39,560 nucleotides of DNA from an uncultured bacterium (GCA_903854215.1 CAINVT010000033.1:1-39560), one strand, 5' to 3'; counted from the first letter of the stretch, positions 9,069-18,664 are shown. Numbers and translations: made by a program. The notes: generated by a model from the sequence alone, not told the origin.

Positions 9069-9183
9069 GCAGGCCGGTAGCGCATTGCTATTTTTGGGTC
9101 TTTGCAACGCGACTGGCGCGAAACGGAGGGAATTTATAGCAATAAATTCCCGATCCCAAAATAGCAATGTGCTATCGGTCTGC
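9069..9183 (+). ncRNA. putative structured RNA or structured repeat: ~30-bp closing stem plus internal hairpins
   Basis: 9069-9098 pairs with 9155-9183 (4 G-U, no A.C, one bulge); inner gggaattta-tagcaa-taaattccc (9128-9151) and cgcg-actgg-cgcg hairpin. Confidence 0.5.
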
Positions 9184-9191
9184 GCTCGTTT

Positions 9192-10130
9192 CTATTGCAA
9201 AAAAGTGAAGCTCTGAGCGATGGAATCAAGCTTCGTCTTGAGCGCTGATTCGTCAAATTCCTTCACCGCGCCTTTTGGATAATTCTGGATAACTCCGTAA
9301 TGGATCGTGTACTCGATCGCATAGCACTGACTGTTGCGTGCGGTTCGATAACTCGTCGTATCGTAGCGATTACCCGCAGCAGCATCGGCGAAGTGGAAAA
9401 CGGTATAGCTCGTACCGGCTATCGTGACTGAGCTCGTAGCGGCCGCTTTGCCGCCGGTAGGATTATAGGTGAGACAGGTCGCAAGAGCCGACGGGTCGGC
9501 GCTCGTTCCGACAGAAAATGTCGCATCGCCAAAGTTCGTCCCTGGCAGATACGTGCGCGGGATCTTAACCTCTGCAAGGATCATGCCTGATGTCGTCGCA
9601 TTGACCATCCAACTCTGCGTGTATCCCCCGCCGGCGCCCGAGACGCTCAAATCGGATGGGAAACTGAAAGAAAACGTTTTCGACACATCAGTGAATGTAT
9701 TCGCATCCACTCCGGAGGCCGTGATCGTCCCTGCAAGACAATTTTGATATGTGCTCGATGCGTTTTCGGTCATGAATGCATTGTCGCCTTCGCTCCAGAA
9801 GATACTATCGGTCGACGATGCAGCACCCGTTGATGTCGCCACCAGTTCATATCGAATACCCGAGCCGGATTCTGTCTGCGGCATAGTAAGACTTCGTCCG
9901 TCGGAGAGCGTGAGCGCAACGGCGTTCTGCGTGTACGATGCCGCGATTGTATTTCCGCCGTCGCATGAATAGGTGACGGAATTTATGACCGGCGACGTCG
10001 TGGTCGCGGCAGTCGTCGTCGCGGTTGTCGAAGTGTTCGAACTACCGAAGAAATGCCGGGTGATCGCAAAGTACCCGCCAACGATCAGAATTATAAGCGC
10101 GATTATCGTCCAAAATGAATTTTTTGACAT
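9192..10130 (-). CDS. membrane-anchored protein with MliC-like (C-type lysozyme inhibitor) domain
   Basis: VTYSCDGGNTIAASYTQNAVALTLSDGRSLTMPQTESGSGIRYE...FWSEGDNAFMTENASSTYQNC matches the MliC motif pattern; N-terminal TM anchor. Confidence 0.75.
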   Translation of the reverse strand: MSKNSFWTIIALIILIVGGYFAITRHFFGSSNTSTTATTTAATTTSPVINSVTYSCDGGNTIAASYTQNAVALTLSDGRSLTMPQTESGSGIRYELVATSTGAASSTDSIFWSEGDNAFMTENASSTYQNCLAGTITASGVDANTFTDVSKTFSFSFPSDLSVSGAGGGYTQSWMVNATTSGMILAEVKIPRTYLPGTNFGDATFSVGTSADPSALATCLTYNPTGGKAAATSSVTIAGTSYTVFHFADAAAGNRYDTTSYRTARNSQCYAIEYTIHYGVIQNYPKGAVKEFDESALKTKLDSIAQSFTFLQ

Positions 10131-10237
10131 AGATGCGTATTTAATTGTAAGCAAACGAACGAACCGATTATTTTGCACGAATTATAGCACAAAGACGATG
10201 CTACCGCCGTACAATGAGCAGTGATCCCGAAATGTCG

Positions 10238-10243
10238 TATACT
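10238..10243 (+). promoter_or_regulatory. -10 box TATACT, putative leaderless start for the amylase
   Basis: TGAGCA-N17-TATACT-gcgaga-ATG(10250). Confidence 0.45.
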
Positions 10244-10249
10244 GCGAGA

Positions 10250-11518
10250 ATGACAGAGCCGCGAACGTTTTGGTGGAAAACTGCAAAAATATACGAATTG
10301 TACGTAGATGCATTCGCGGGGACGTTCGCCGGACTCACGGAGCGCTTACCATATTTCACAAGCCTCGGTGTCGATTGTCTCCACATCCTTCCACACTTCC
10401 CCTCTCCGATGATCGACGATGGTTACGACATCGTCGATTTCCGAGGAGTCCGTGCGGAACTCGGCACACTCGAGGATTTCGAACGATTCGTCGAGGAAGC
10501 ACACCGGCAACACATTCGCGTCATCATCGATTTCGTACTCAACCATACATCCGACCAACATCCCTGGTTCGTCGAAGCACGAAGAAGTCGTGATAACCCG
10601 AAGCGAGATTTTTATCTCTGGAGCGACGATGCGAGCGGTCTCAGGGACGCGATAAATGCGTTTCCCGATATCAAATCGCACAATTGGATACCGAACCCCG
10701 CGACCGATGATTTTTATTTCGCGACATTTTATCCGCAGCAACCGGATCTCAACTGGGACAATGATGCCGTTTTCGACGCTATGTTCGCGAACATGGAATT
10801 CTGGATACAGCGCGGCGTCGACGGTTTCCGACTGGACGCTGCGTCACATCTCATCAAGCGCGAAGGCACGACGTCGACTAGCATTCCCGAGACGCACATC
10901 CTCTTGAAGCGCATCCGACAGCGGCTTGCGCATACCTATCCCGATGTCGTACTGCTTTCAGAAGCATGCGAGGACATCGAAACGGCAAAGGCGTATTTTG
11001 GAAACGGCGACGAATGCCATATGACCTATCATTTTCCGCACATGGCGAACTCATGGCTCGCGCTCTGCGACAACGATCGCGCACCGCTCGACGCGGTCAT
11101 TGCGCAATCAGCCGGCATTCCTGAAAACTGCGCATGGGCGACGTTCTTGCGCAATCACGATGAGATCAACCTCGCGACACTGAATGCAGAAGATCGCCGC
11201 CGGCTCATCGATTTTCTCGATCCAAAGCACGCGTATCTTTTCAATGCAGGCGAAGCAACGAGTATGCGCATCGCAAGTGTCTTTAACGGCGACACGAAAC
11301 GCATCTGTGAAGCGTTCGAATTGCTGTATCACACGCCGGGTACGCCCATCATGTATTACGGCGATGAGATCGGGATGCAAAATCTTCCGCCGGAATATCT
11401 GCAGATCGACAGCCGACATGCCGTGCGCGGCGTATTCGATTGGCATGCGGCGGATGCGCAATCAAAAGAGCCCGCTTCGCTTCTCAATCAAGTGGCTCGG
11501 GTGATTCGAAACAGCTAG
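10250..11518 (+). CDS. GH13 alpha-amylase family / trehalose synthase-like glycosidase
   Basis: GYDIVDFRGV, VIIDFVLNHTSDQHPWF, VDGFRLDAASHL, FLRNHDEI, IMYYGDEIGM motifs; the ORF track also allows a start at 10214. Confidence 0.9.
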   Translation: MTEPRTFWWKTAKIYELYVDAFAGTFAGLTERLPYFTSLGVDCLHILPHFPSPMIDDGYDIVDFRGVRAELGTLEDFERFVEEAHRQHIRVIIDFVLNHTSDQHPWFVEARRSRDNPKRDFYLWSDDASGLRDAINAFPDIKSHNWIPNPATDDFYFATFYPQQPDLNWDNDAVFDAMFANMEFWIQRGVDGFRLDAASHLIKREGTTSTSIPETHILLKRIRQRLAHTYPDVVLLSEACEDIETAKAYFGNGDECHMTYHFPHMANSWLALCDNDRAPLDAVIAQSAGIPENCAWATFLRNHDEINLATLNAEDRRRLIDFLDPKHAYLFNAGEATSMRIASVFNGDTKRICEAFELLYHTPGTPIMYYGDEIGMQNLPPEYLQIDSRHAVRGVFDWHAADAQSKEPASLLNQVARVIRNS

Positions 11519-12267
11519 GACTGTGTCGAACGCGTCAGTTCTTTGAGCAACGTTTCGTAACCGTCGGTCGTCAGATGCCATGCGCCCGGGCGAAACGGGC
11601 TGTCGAGATCATCGACGACCAAGATCAACGCGAACGCAAGAACACTTATCGCGGCGGTGAAGATGTAATCAATGTAGATGTTATTCACGGCAAGGAAGAG
11701 CGAGAGAATGATAAGCAGAATATCGGCAAAGATAACGATCCGCTTCAAAATACTCGGCATGTGCTCGTTGCTATAGTTGAGTCGCAGATCGCGCGCTTGT
11801 ACAAGATTGGTGAAGGCACCTTGCAACGGGAAGCCCAAGTTCCCTGCCGCGAGCGACATGTTCGCGAGGATATCGCGCAAACCGTCCAGCTCTGCATCGA
11901 CTGCATGGCTTCGCTGGTTCACATGACCGGCGTCCCATTCCGCGACGATCAGCGTGAGATAATTTTCCAGATGGTGATGCGCTTTTTCGCAGAGCGCCCC
12001 TTCTGCATACATGCTCCATTTCCACATCTCTCGCACGGCGTCGATCTCCGCGCGGACCGATTCCGACAGGTTGACCCACATTTCCCATTCTCGCTGAATG
12101 ACGAACGCGGCGATGAGACCGAAGATGAGGCCATCGGCCGAATAGAATCCCGAGAGGCCGTTCAGCGTTGAACGAGAAATGATCGTCTCGAATTGTTCAT
12201 GGACGAGCCAAAAGACCGCGGTGAACGGTACGAAAAAATACAGGATGCGCCGAACGATAGTGAACAT
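11515..12267 (-). CDS. DUF4239/bestrophin-like membrane protein
   Basis: two N- and two C-terminal TM segments; FGLIAAFVIQREWEMWVNLSESVRAEIDAVREMWK; LVVDDLDSPFRPGAWHL ending. Confidence 0.6.
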   Translation of the reverse strand: MFTIVRRILYFFVPFTAVFWLVHEQFETIISRSTLNGLSGFYSADGLIFGLIAAFVIQREWEMWVNLSESVRAEIDAVREMWKWSMYAEGALCEKAHHHLENYLTLIVAEWDAGHVNQRSHAVDAELDGLRDILANMSLAAGNLGFPLQGAFTNLVQARDLRLNYSNEHMPSILKRIVIFADILLIILSLFLAVNNIYIDYIFTAAISVLAFALILVVDDLDSPFRPGAWHLTTDGYETLLKELTRSTQS

Positions 12268-12369
12268 ATATATACAATACCATACTGTACTTTTGGGTGA
12301 ACTACTCGACAAAGACAATAATAACGAATAATGGACCACCGGTCATATGGTCGATAGTCGATTACTTGT

Positions 12370-12397
12370 AAAAAGAGGCGCCCATTGTGTGGGCGCC
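12370..12397 (-). terminator. rho-independent terminator of the PhaC-like gene
   Basis: minus strand GGCGCCCA-cacaa-TGGGCGCC-TC-TTTTT. Confidence 0.85.
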
Positions 12398-12413
12398 CCG
12401 CTGTTATTCGTCG

Positions 12414-13814
12414 TTATGCGGCTTCGAGTTTGAGATGGAAGTCGACGTCGGGAGAGATCTCGCCATCCTTCCATGCTGTGACGAACGGCTTGATGTGTCC
12501 TCCAGGTGTTAACGCGACGTCGACGACCCCTTCAGGCAAAGCATTCGCCAGTGCGAGCGCCGCAGGCAACGGAACGGTGCGATCCTCCGTTGCCGCGTTC
12601 ACATGCACGCGAGTGCCGAGCTCGACGAGTGTGTTGACGTTGAGTGTCTGTCCGAAGATCTTGACCGGGAGTGTGCCATCGGCACCGATCGGATTCAAGA
12701 ACACTGGCAACATCCATTCGGTCAGGCCGTACGGCATGTCGTCGCATTTTTCGAGCCATGCCCTGATCGCGAGCGCCTTGTCTGACGGATGCTTCGAGGC
12801 CATCTCGAGAGACGCGAAAAAATCCGACCACATCGTGCACTGTTCAGCGCCCAGCATGTTCGATTTCGTAATCCCGCCTGAGATGTCGATGTCTCCGCCG
12901 ACATGGTGCGACGCAGCATGCAGGTCGTTACGCACCGCATCCGGGAGCGCCTGCAGACCACTTGCGAGCGAGGTGCACTTGCTTCCGTCGTAGGGCGTGA
13001 CGTCTGTCGAGAGCGCGTCGACGATGCCCTCGAATCGCTTCGTGAGAAGCATCGCAAGTGCGAAGTACCCGCCCTGGCAGATGCCGGCCAACGTCACCTT
13101 ATGACCGTGGAGTTCCATGATGCATCTGGCGAAGTACGAGACGTCCTCGGTGTAGTCTTCGATCGTCATGGTCCGGACCTCATGCGACGTATCGCAGCTA
13201 TCGAGAATCACGATATAGGTCGGAATCCCGAGGTCGGCATAGCTCTGGAGCGAGCCGATACCCATTTCCACCAGCAAGTTCGCGATGTCCGCCGAAAGAA
13301 TCGTCGGCACTATCATGATTATCGGCTTGCAATTTCTTAACGTTCTGACTCCCGGCTTCAACGGACGGATTCGATAGAGCTTGGCCCGAGCAGTTTTGAA
13401 CAGGCATCGAGCCCGCCGCCGATTATTCAGCTGGAGACCAGAGCGCGTCCGGATTTTTTTGACATTCTCTTCCAGTTCAACGACTGCCTTGAGCCGTTCG
13501 ATTTGAACGTCGATTTCGGCACAGACTGAGTCCCAATCGCCCACTGTCCACGCGCCAACGATCTTCGCGAGTGGCCCCTTCGTGACGCGGCAGAGAGTGG
13601 CGAAGTCGCGAAGCCCGAGCTCTGTAGCCTGACCTTGGATCGCGGCCAGCTTGCAGAGATCAGCGAAGCTGAACTGCTTCGGCGGCTCGTTCGCGAGCGC
13701 ACCGAGCATATCGAGTGCTCGGGAGGCGTATCTATTGTACTCAGGACCGACCGCAAGCGCTTGCCATACAGCCAACGCCTGGACGGCAGCGACCGCCGTA
13801 AAAAACGTAGCCAT
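12414..13814 (-). CDS. PHA synthase (PhaC)-like / DUF3141-like alpha/beta hydrolase
   Basis: lipase-box variant LAGICQGGYFAL (G-x-C-x-G-G), late Asp region TEDRTVP and GGHI; GAGG SD before ATG. Confidence 0.7.
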   Translation of the reverse strand: MATFFTAVAAVQALAVWQALAVGPEYNRYASRALDMLGALANEPPKQFSFADLCKLAAIQGQATELGLRDFATLCRVTKGPLAKIVGAWTVGDWDSVCAEIDVQIERLKAVVELEENVKKIRTRSGLQLNNRRRARCLFKTARAKLYRIRPLKPGVRTLRNCKPIIMIVPTILSADIANLLVEMGIGSLQSYADLGIPTYIVILDSCDTSHEVRTMTIEDYTEDVSYFARCIMELHGHKVTLAGICQGGYFALAMLLTKRFEGIVDALSTDVTPYDGSKCTSLASGLQALPDAVRNDLHAASHHVGGDIDISGGITKSNMLGAEQCTMWSDFFASLEMASKHPSDKALAIRAWLEKCDDMPYGLTEWMLPVFLNPIGADGTLPVKIFGQTLNVNTLVELGTRVHVNAATEDRTVPLPAALALANALPEGVVDVALTPGGHIKPFVTAWKDGEISPDVDFHLKLEAA

Positions 13815-14013
13815 TTTTTTACCCTCTTTTCATTGCCAAAGACCAGCCAGACAGTGATTGTTTCATTTCTGGCTCCATTCCGTTTATGAGCATATACCTC
13901 TGCAGCAATTGTTCAATGAGTCTGGAACAATGATGTGCACGAAAAAGCAGGCTCCGAGGTGAGGCCGCCTCATAGTACATTCCGCGCTCGACGCGTGTTC
14001 ATATATACTCAAT

Positions 14014-14038
14014 GCGGCGGGCGCCACGCGCCCGCCGC
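14014..14038. terminator. GC-rich 10-bp hairpin
   Basis: gcggcgggcg-ccacg-cgcccgccgc. Confidence 0.5.
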
Positions 14039-14066
14039 TTAACACCCGAAGGACATGCCGCTACGA

Positions 14067-14225
14067 TCACTTCTGATCTTTCTGACTTTCGCCGACTTTT
14101 TTGTCCTGTGATTCTGACGACGTATCTGACGAACAATCGTCGTTTTTTTCTGCCATATCCTGCTTGTCCATCTGCACATCCTTGTCCGCGACGGTCGCGT
14201 TGCTGTCTCCGTGTTGCTGTTGCAT
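14067..14225 (-). CDS. possible 52-aa hydrophilic small protein
   Basis: MQQQHGDSNATVADKDVQMDKQDMAEKNDDCSSDTSSESQDKKVGESQKDQK*; followed by the 14014-14038 hairpin. Confidence 0.35.
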   Translation of the reverse strand: MQQQHGDSNATVADKDVQMDKQDMAEKNDDCSSDTSSESQDKKVGESQKDQK

Positions 14226-14391
14226 ATGATTATTTTTCTTATCTATATAATAACTAGTACGACCATGTGTTTCTCAGTGTACGCAACAGTACATGAAAAT
14301 AAGTTGAATGATCTGTTCTCCGATTCAAAAACCAAGGCGGCTCACAGACAGTGCTAACGAGTACGCTGTTCACCGTATCTTTCGAGCAGGG

Positions 14392-14523
14392 TTAAGACAC
14401 CAGCTGAATGATGAGCACCACCGCCGCTATCACCAAGAGCGCATGAATCAAACTCCCGCCCATGTGGAAACTAAATCCGAGGAGCCAGAGAACTATGAGA
14501 ACTATGATGATCGTCCAAAGCAT
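14392..14523 (-). CDS. lmo0937-family small membrane protein (43 aa)
   Basis: MLWTIIIVLIVLWLLGFSFHMGGSLIHALLVIAAVVLIIQLVS*. Confidence 0.8.
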   Translation of the reverse strand: MLWTIIIVLIVLWLLGFSFHMGGSLIHALLVIAAVVLIIQLVS

Positions 14524-14544
14524 AGCAATTTTGCGTGAGAGCTA

Positions 14545-14754
14545 TTAATTGGTAGCCGGAGCGGGCGTTGTCGGATTTGGTACCGTGACATTGATGTTTG
14601 TCGTACCAGCCGGAGCTGCGGCACCGAACACGCCGTGTCGATAGAAATAGATTCCACCCACAATGACTGCGACGAGAATGATGAGTGCGACAACCCACCC
14701 CACGGCGCTGCTGTCGTTCGTGCTCGGTGTAGTGGTGACGATTGTGTCTGCCAT
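14545..14754 (-). CDS. 69-aa single-TM small protein
   Basis: MADTIVTTTPSTNDSSAVGWVVALIILVAVIVGGIYFYRHG...; upstream of the lmo0937-like gene. Confidence 0.6.
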   Translation of the reverse strand: MADTIVTTTPSTNDSSAVGWVVALIILVAVIVGGIYFYRHGVFGAAAPAGTTNINVTVPNPTTPAPATN

Positions 14755-14895
14755 ATGAGAATGTACAAAATAGAGCGAGTAAGTTTTAACTGTACTTGTG
14801 AGAGGTTAAGTTATGATGAATTATTTTTCTCTTTGCATCCCGCCGATGCCGCAGCGTAGGTCGGGTATATAATGGGCATACGAGATTCGCTCAGT

Positions 14896-15432
14896 ATGAA
14901 AAAACGAAATCTCCCCCTTTCACGCGTGTACCAACTGCTCGAGACGGGGCCGGTCGTCATGGTGACGACCTCATACAAAGGCAAAGATAACATCATGACC
15001 ATGTCGTGGCACACGATGATGGAATTCGAACCGCCGCTCGTCGGCTGTATCATCAGTGAACGCGATCACACGTTCGAAATGCTCAAGGCGACCAAAGAAT
15101 GTGTGCTCAACATCCCGACAGCAGATCTAGCGAAGCAAGTCGTCGGTATCGGAAACACCTCCGGACGGACCATCGATAAATTTGAGAAGTTTGGCCTCAC
15201 CCGCCTGCAGGCGTCCCGTGTGAAAGCTCCGCTCATTGCCGAGTGCTACGCCAATCTCGAGTGCACGGTCGTCGACACGCGCATGGTCACCACATACAAT
15301 CTCTTCGTTCTCGAAGTGGTCAAGGCATGGATCGACCCATCAGTGAAGGACCCCAAGACCCTCCATCACCGCGGCAACGGCGTCTTTATGATCGCAGGGG
15401 AGACGATCAGATTACGTTCGAAAATGAAGTGA
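14896..15432 (+). CDS. flavin reductase family (FMN-binding) protein
   Basis: ETGPVVMVTTSYKGKDNIMTMSWHTMMEFEPPLVGCIIS...; the upstream in-frame ATG at 14872 overlaps a TATAAT box, so 14896 is preferred. Confidence 0.85.
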   Translation: MKKRNLPLSRVYQLLETGPVVMVTTSYKGKDNIMTMSWHTMMEFEPPLVGCIISERDHTFEMLKATKECVLNIPTADLAKQVVGIGNTSGRTIDKFEKFGLTRLQASRVKAPLIAECYANLECTVVDTRMVTTYNLFVLEVVKAWIDPSVKDPKTLHHRGNGVFMIAGETIRLRSKMK

Positions 15433-15452
15433 CATCGAGATGTACAAGTCCT

Positions 15453-16448
15453 TTATGCGCTCTCGCCGTTCCCACCGCTCGGATCCCGGTGAGGTCGTGC
15501 CTTGCCGACTCGCCGATATCCTGCTTCTCGTTCAGATTGATACGAAGTGAATGTTTCGACTGGTCCCGATACGTTCGCCATGGTTCGTTTATGCGGACCA
15601 TGGTTTCGGTAGGAGTCGAAGACGACGGCGAGCATCCTCTGATACTTTTCGAGGATCTTGGGGGTTTCGTGCGACTTGCTACCGAAATAATCCGCCTTCG
15701 CCTCTTTTATGAATGCCGAAAGCAACGCAGATTCGTCTGGTGTCAGTGCCCGATTGCCATATCCATCTACAATGGACTGCACCTCTGCCATTGTGCGAGT
15801 TCCCCGCTCACTCCGACTCCACGTCCCATATCCCTCTCCAAGCTTCCTCGATGTGCTTTCGAGCGCGTTTCTAAGTTCGATCAAATTCGTCCTCGCTTGC
15901 TGTTCAAGTAATGATGCGGCGACTTCTTTCCTCGCATCTCCTTCTGTCATTCCACCTTCAATACGTTTGGCTATCTCATTTTGTGCACGTGCTTCAACGA
16001 CACGATCGAACATGTGCTCGATCTTTTTGCGCTTCATCGTGTATGGATAGCCGAGCGACATTTTCCCGGCCTCCTCTTTGGCGGCATATGCTTCACGCTC
16101 GAGCGCATCGATCTCTTCATCCGTGAGGTTCTCGGGTGCGAATCGTCGAACCATCTCTTTCATCCCGCGAATGACGGCTTCTTCCGCTACCACTTCGCTC
16201 TCATGACGCTCGCCCATTTCAGGCTTTGCCTGCTGAAGTATCTCCTTCGCTTGCGTGACGGATGCCGCGACGCGTTCGCGACGCGCCTGTGCATTCAAAT
16301 ATCTGTTGAAAACAGCCGGTGTGAATCCCTGCGCCTGAGCCATTTCCGCGAGCGCTTTCTCTGAATATTCATCAAGCAATTGCGCTGCCGTCGTGCCTTC
16401 CGGCAATTGCGGCTCATCCTCTGTCGATTCGAAATTCATAGCTGCCAT
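15453..16448 (-). CDS. hypothetical charged alpha-helical protein
   Basis: long uninterrupted ORF with low-complexity helical composition; no family recognised. Confidence 0.6.
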   Translation of the reverse strand: MAAMNFESTEDEPQLPEGTTAAQLLDEYSEKALAEMAQAQGFTPAVFNRYLNAQARRERVAASVTQAKEILQQAKPEMGERHESEVVAEEAVIRGMKEMVRRFAPENLTDEEIDALEREAYAAKEEAGKMSLGYPYTMKRKKIEHMFDRVVEARAQNEIAKRIEGGMTEGDARKEVAASLLEQQARTNLIELRNALESTSRKLGEGYGTWSRSERGTRTMAEVQSIVDGYGNRALTPDESALLSAFIKEAKADYFGSKSHETPKILEKYQRMLAVVFDSYRNHGPHKRTMANVSGPVETFTSYQSEREAGYRRVGKARPHRDPSGGNGESA

Positions 16449-16489
16449 TATAACATTGCGAAAAACGAGGCCAGCCCCGTTACCCAAGA

Positions 16490-16849
16490 TCAAAATTCGT
16501 ACAGCGTATCCGCGAAATTCTTGATCCGGTCGTTCTTATCGAGCTCGATCCCCTCCTTCTTATAGAGCGCAAGACGTCGCGCGCGATATTCGTCGCTCAC
16601 CCAGATGCGCCCGTCACTGTACACGATGCGATGGAATGGAATTCCCTTCTCCCCAGATTCCCACGCTTTCCCTAAGATCGCCGTGACACTTCGCGCAGCC
16701 ATCCCGCCGCCCCCGGCAGCGCGTGCGATCGCGCCATACGTAGAAACCCGCCCCGGCGGAATCGCGAGCGCACATTTCACCACCCGCTCGCTAAAAGTCT
16801 GCATTGCAGCCCTATGCGTCTGCGGCGGTTTTTCTGGAAATAAGGTCAT
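16490..16849 (-). CDS. alkyltransferase-like protein (ATL, MGMT DNA-binding domain without the active Cys)
   Basis: ALAIPPGRVSTYGAIARAAG...SVTAILGKA...IPFHRIVYSDGRI; PCHR replaced by PFHR. Confidence 0.85.
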   Translation of the reverse strand: MTLFPEKPPQTHRAAMQTFSERVVKCALAIPPGRVSTYGAIARAAGGGGMAARSVTAILGKAWESGEKGIPFHRIVYSDGRIWVSDEYRARRLALYKKEGIELDKNDRIKNFADTLYEF

Positions 16850-16929
16850 AGCGAATTTGTCTCGGTAATCATATCAAAAACCGGCGATGGAAATCACAAT
16901 AAAGTTACCTGACATCATTTTTTCACTCA

Positions 16930-17301
16930 TTATCCATTGTGAGCCGAAGAGTAAATTACTATCGCCTGTAAAAGACCGACTGTAAAAGTCGTAAGAATTA
17001 ATGCAATCGTTAGCCACTTACTCCAAAATACTGCTTTTCTACTCACCTTAAAAACCTCATCATTTGATGCAAGGATTTTCTTTGTTTGCTGTTCAATAGT
17101 TGTGCTTAATACATAGGTAAGTCCACTAACGTTTGCCGATAGATTCTCCATCGATTTTGCAGTTTTTTCTGCGGATTCGGCATTTAACAAACCAATACCA
17201 GTATTTACTTGATCGTGATTATCTCCATTAAAATTATATAAATCCGGACTAGCTTCCTGCATTATCTTTTCTAATGATCGCTGAATTTTGCTTTTTTCCA
17301 T
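16930..17301 (-). CDS. hypothetical protein with C-terminal TM segment
   Basis: MEKSKIQRSLEKIMQEASPDLYNF...; starts just after the upstream gene stop. Confidence 0.5.
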   Translation of the reverse strand: MEKSKIQRSLEKIMQEASPDLYNFNGDNHDQVNTGIGLLNAESAEKTAKSMENLSANVSGLTYVLSTTIEQQTKKILASNDEVFKVSRKAVFWSKWLTIALILTTFTVGLLQAIVIYSSAHNG

Positions 17302-17305
17302 GCGT

Positions 17306-17758
17306 TTAATTCTCCATGTATGGTTTAACAAAATTTTTAAACTTATCGAGGTCATATTTTTCAGTTGAACCTTCCTTATAGCTACAACTGCTTATATCGG
17401 GTGCGGCCGTAAAGGAATCACAAGAAGCTAGTGCTTTATTTTCATAAGCATTCCATAACTCGTCAGTCACTCCACCGGCACCAAAACCATGAATTAATAT
17501 GTAACATTTATCAAGACTACTGTTGTAATGATTTTGATAAGTAAGATTGTCAACGCCTCCATTATTACCACCTGTAATTTTGTCAAACGATTCACTGGCT
17601 TGAGTCGCGCATTTTTGTTGTGCATCAAGACTGCTCGTTTTTGCTTGTGGTGTATTTGTTGGCTGCGTTGAATTGTTTGAACTTTGCCCAATAAAATAAG
17701 CAGCCGCAACTGCAACTACGAACAGGAGTCCAGTCCCAATCCATGTTTTATTTTCCAT
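17306..17758 (-). CDS. small secreted/anchored Cys-containing hypothetical protein
   Basis: MENKTWIGTGLLFVVAVAAAYFIGQSSNN signal/anchor; conserved-looking Cys residues. Confidence 0.55.
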   Translation of the reverse strand: MENKTWIGTGLLFVVAVAAAYFIGQSSNNSTQPTNTPQAKTSSLDAQQKCATQASESFDKITGGNNGGVDNLTYQNHYNSSLDKCYILIHGFGAGGVTDELWNAYENKALASCDSFTAAPDISSCSYKEGSTEKYDLDKFKNFVKPYMEN

Positions 17759-17807
17759 ATTTCTATAGAGATTACGCCCAAAGGGACACTTTGCAAGCAG
17801 GAGGGAT

Positions 17808-17860
17808 GGTGCCAGGCACGTCAAAAACACAAAACTTGTGCCGTAATAATTGTTTTGCGG
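17808..17860. repeat. tRNA-Ser-associated repeat copy 1
   Basis: GGTGCCAGGCACGTCAAAAACACAAAACTTGTGCCGTAATAATTGTTTTGCGG. Confidence 0.75.
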
Positions 17861-17994
17861 TGTCGTGACGTTTCGAACTTCCATGGCCAACCCCCACAAG
17901 GGTTTTTGAGGGGCTCCAAGCCCACCCCACCGGGGGCTTGGCATAGGTCATATTTTGACTTGAATCGTGACATTTATGGGCGTACTGTAATCGT

Positions 17995-18654
17995 ATGGAT
18001 TACTTCGGACGCGTCGCCGATAACATCTTCCCAGTGAGCCGGGAAAAAAGCGACGTGCGCACCGCCCTTCGCGAATGGGAATATCACGATACCCACTACG
18101 ACACCGGCTATGCCTCAGAGATTTGTCAGCTGTGCAATCAGGAGGACATCCGTTACCAATTTGAGATCGTTAATAAATACAACGGGAACGAGCTCCTAAT
18201 CGGATCTCAGTGCATCAAGCGATACGACGATATCTCCGTTGTGGACGACACTGGAGTGCGACTATCCAAGGACCTCGCGCGTAAAAAAGTAGATCGAGAT
18301 CGTCGCAAGCTTATCACCGATGCTCAGACGAATAGCGTTCTAAGCACACTAGTGCGACTGAGCCGAGTGAAAGAGGGTGAGCAGATTGATTTCGAGGCGA
18401 TGCTCGAAACGTATCGTGAGCATGGAGCATTTTCTCCACGCCAACTCTTTGCCGTACAATTTCGTGCATCAAAAAACAACATCCCATGCCAGAACGGGTG
18501 CTTCAAGGTGAGACTACGTGGAAAGTGGAAGCAGCAACTCATGGAAATGGATGCGTGGCGCGTTGCTAAGATATACGAACTCCTGTCACCGCAGCAACGA
18601 ACTACTGTTATGCGCGCACGTCCCGACGCCTTTCCCTCGGACGCTAAACGTTAG
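17995..18654 (+). CDS. hypothetical protein with Cys motif (CQLCNQ...GSQCIKRY)
   Basis: 219-aa ORF between repeat copies 1 and 2; possible zinc-binding N-terminal region. Confidence 0.7.
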   Translation: MDYFGRVADNIFPVSREKSDVRTALREWEYHDTHYDTGYASEICQLCNQEDIRYQFEIVNKYNGNELLIGSQCIKRYDDISVVDDTGVRLSKDLARKKVDRDRRKLITDAQTNSVLSTLVRLSRVKEGEQIDFEAMLETYREHGAFSPRQLFAVQFRASKNNIPCQNGCFKVRLRGKWKQQLMEMDAWRVAKIYELLSPQQRTTVMRARPDAFPSDAKR

Positions 18655-18664
18655 CGGAGGAGTG

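Noticed and set aside
10781-10797. palindrome atgttcgcgaacat
   Set aside because: Within amylase coding sequence (MFANM); short and likely chance.
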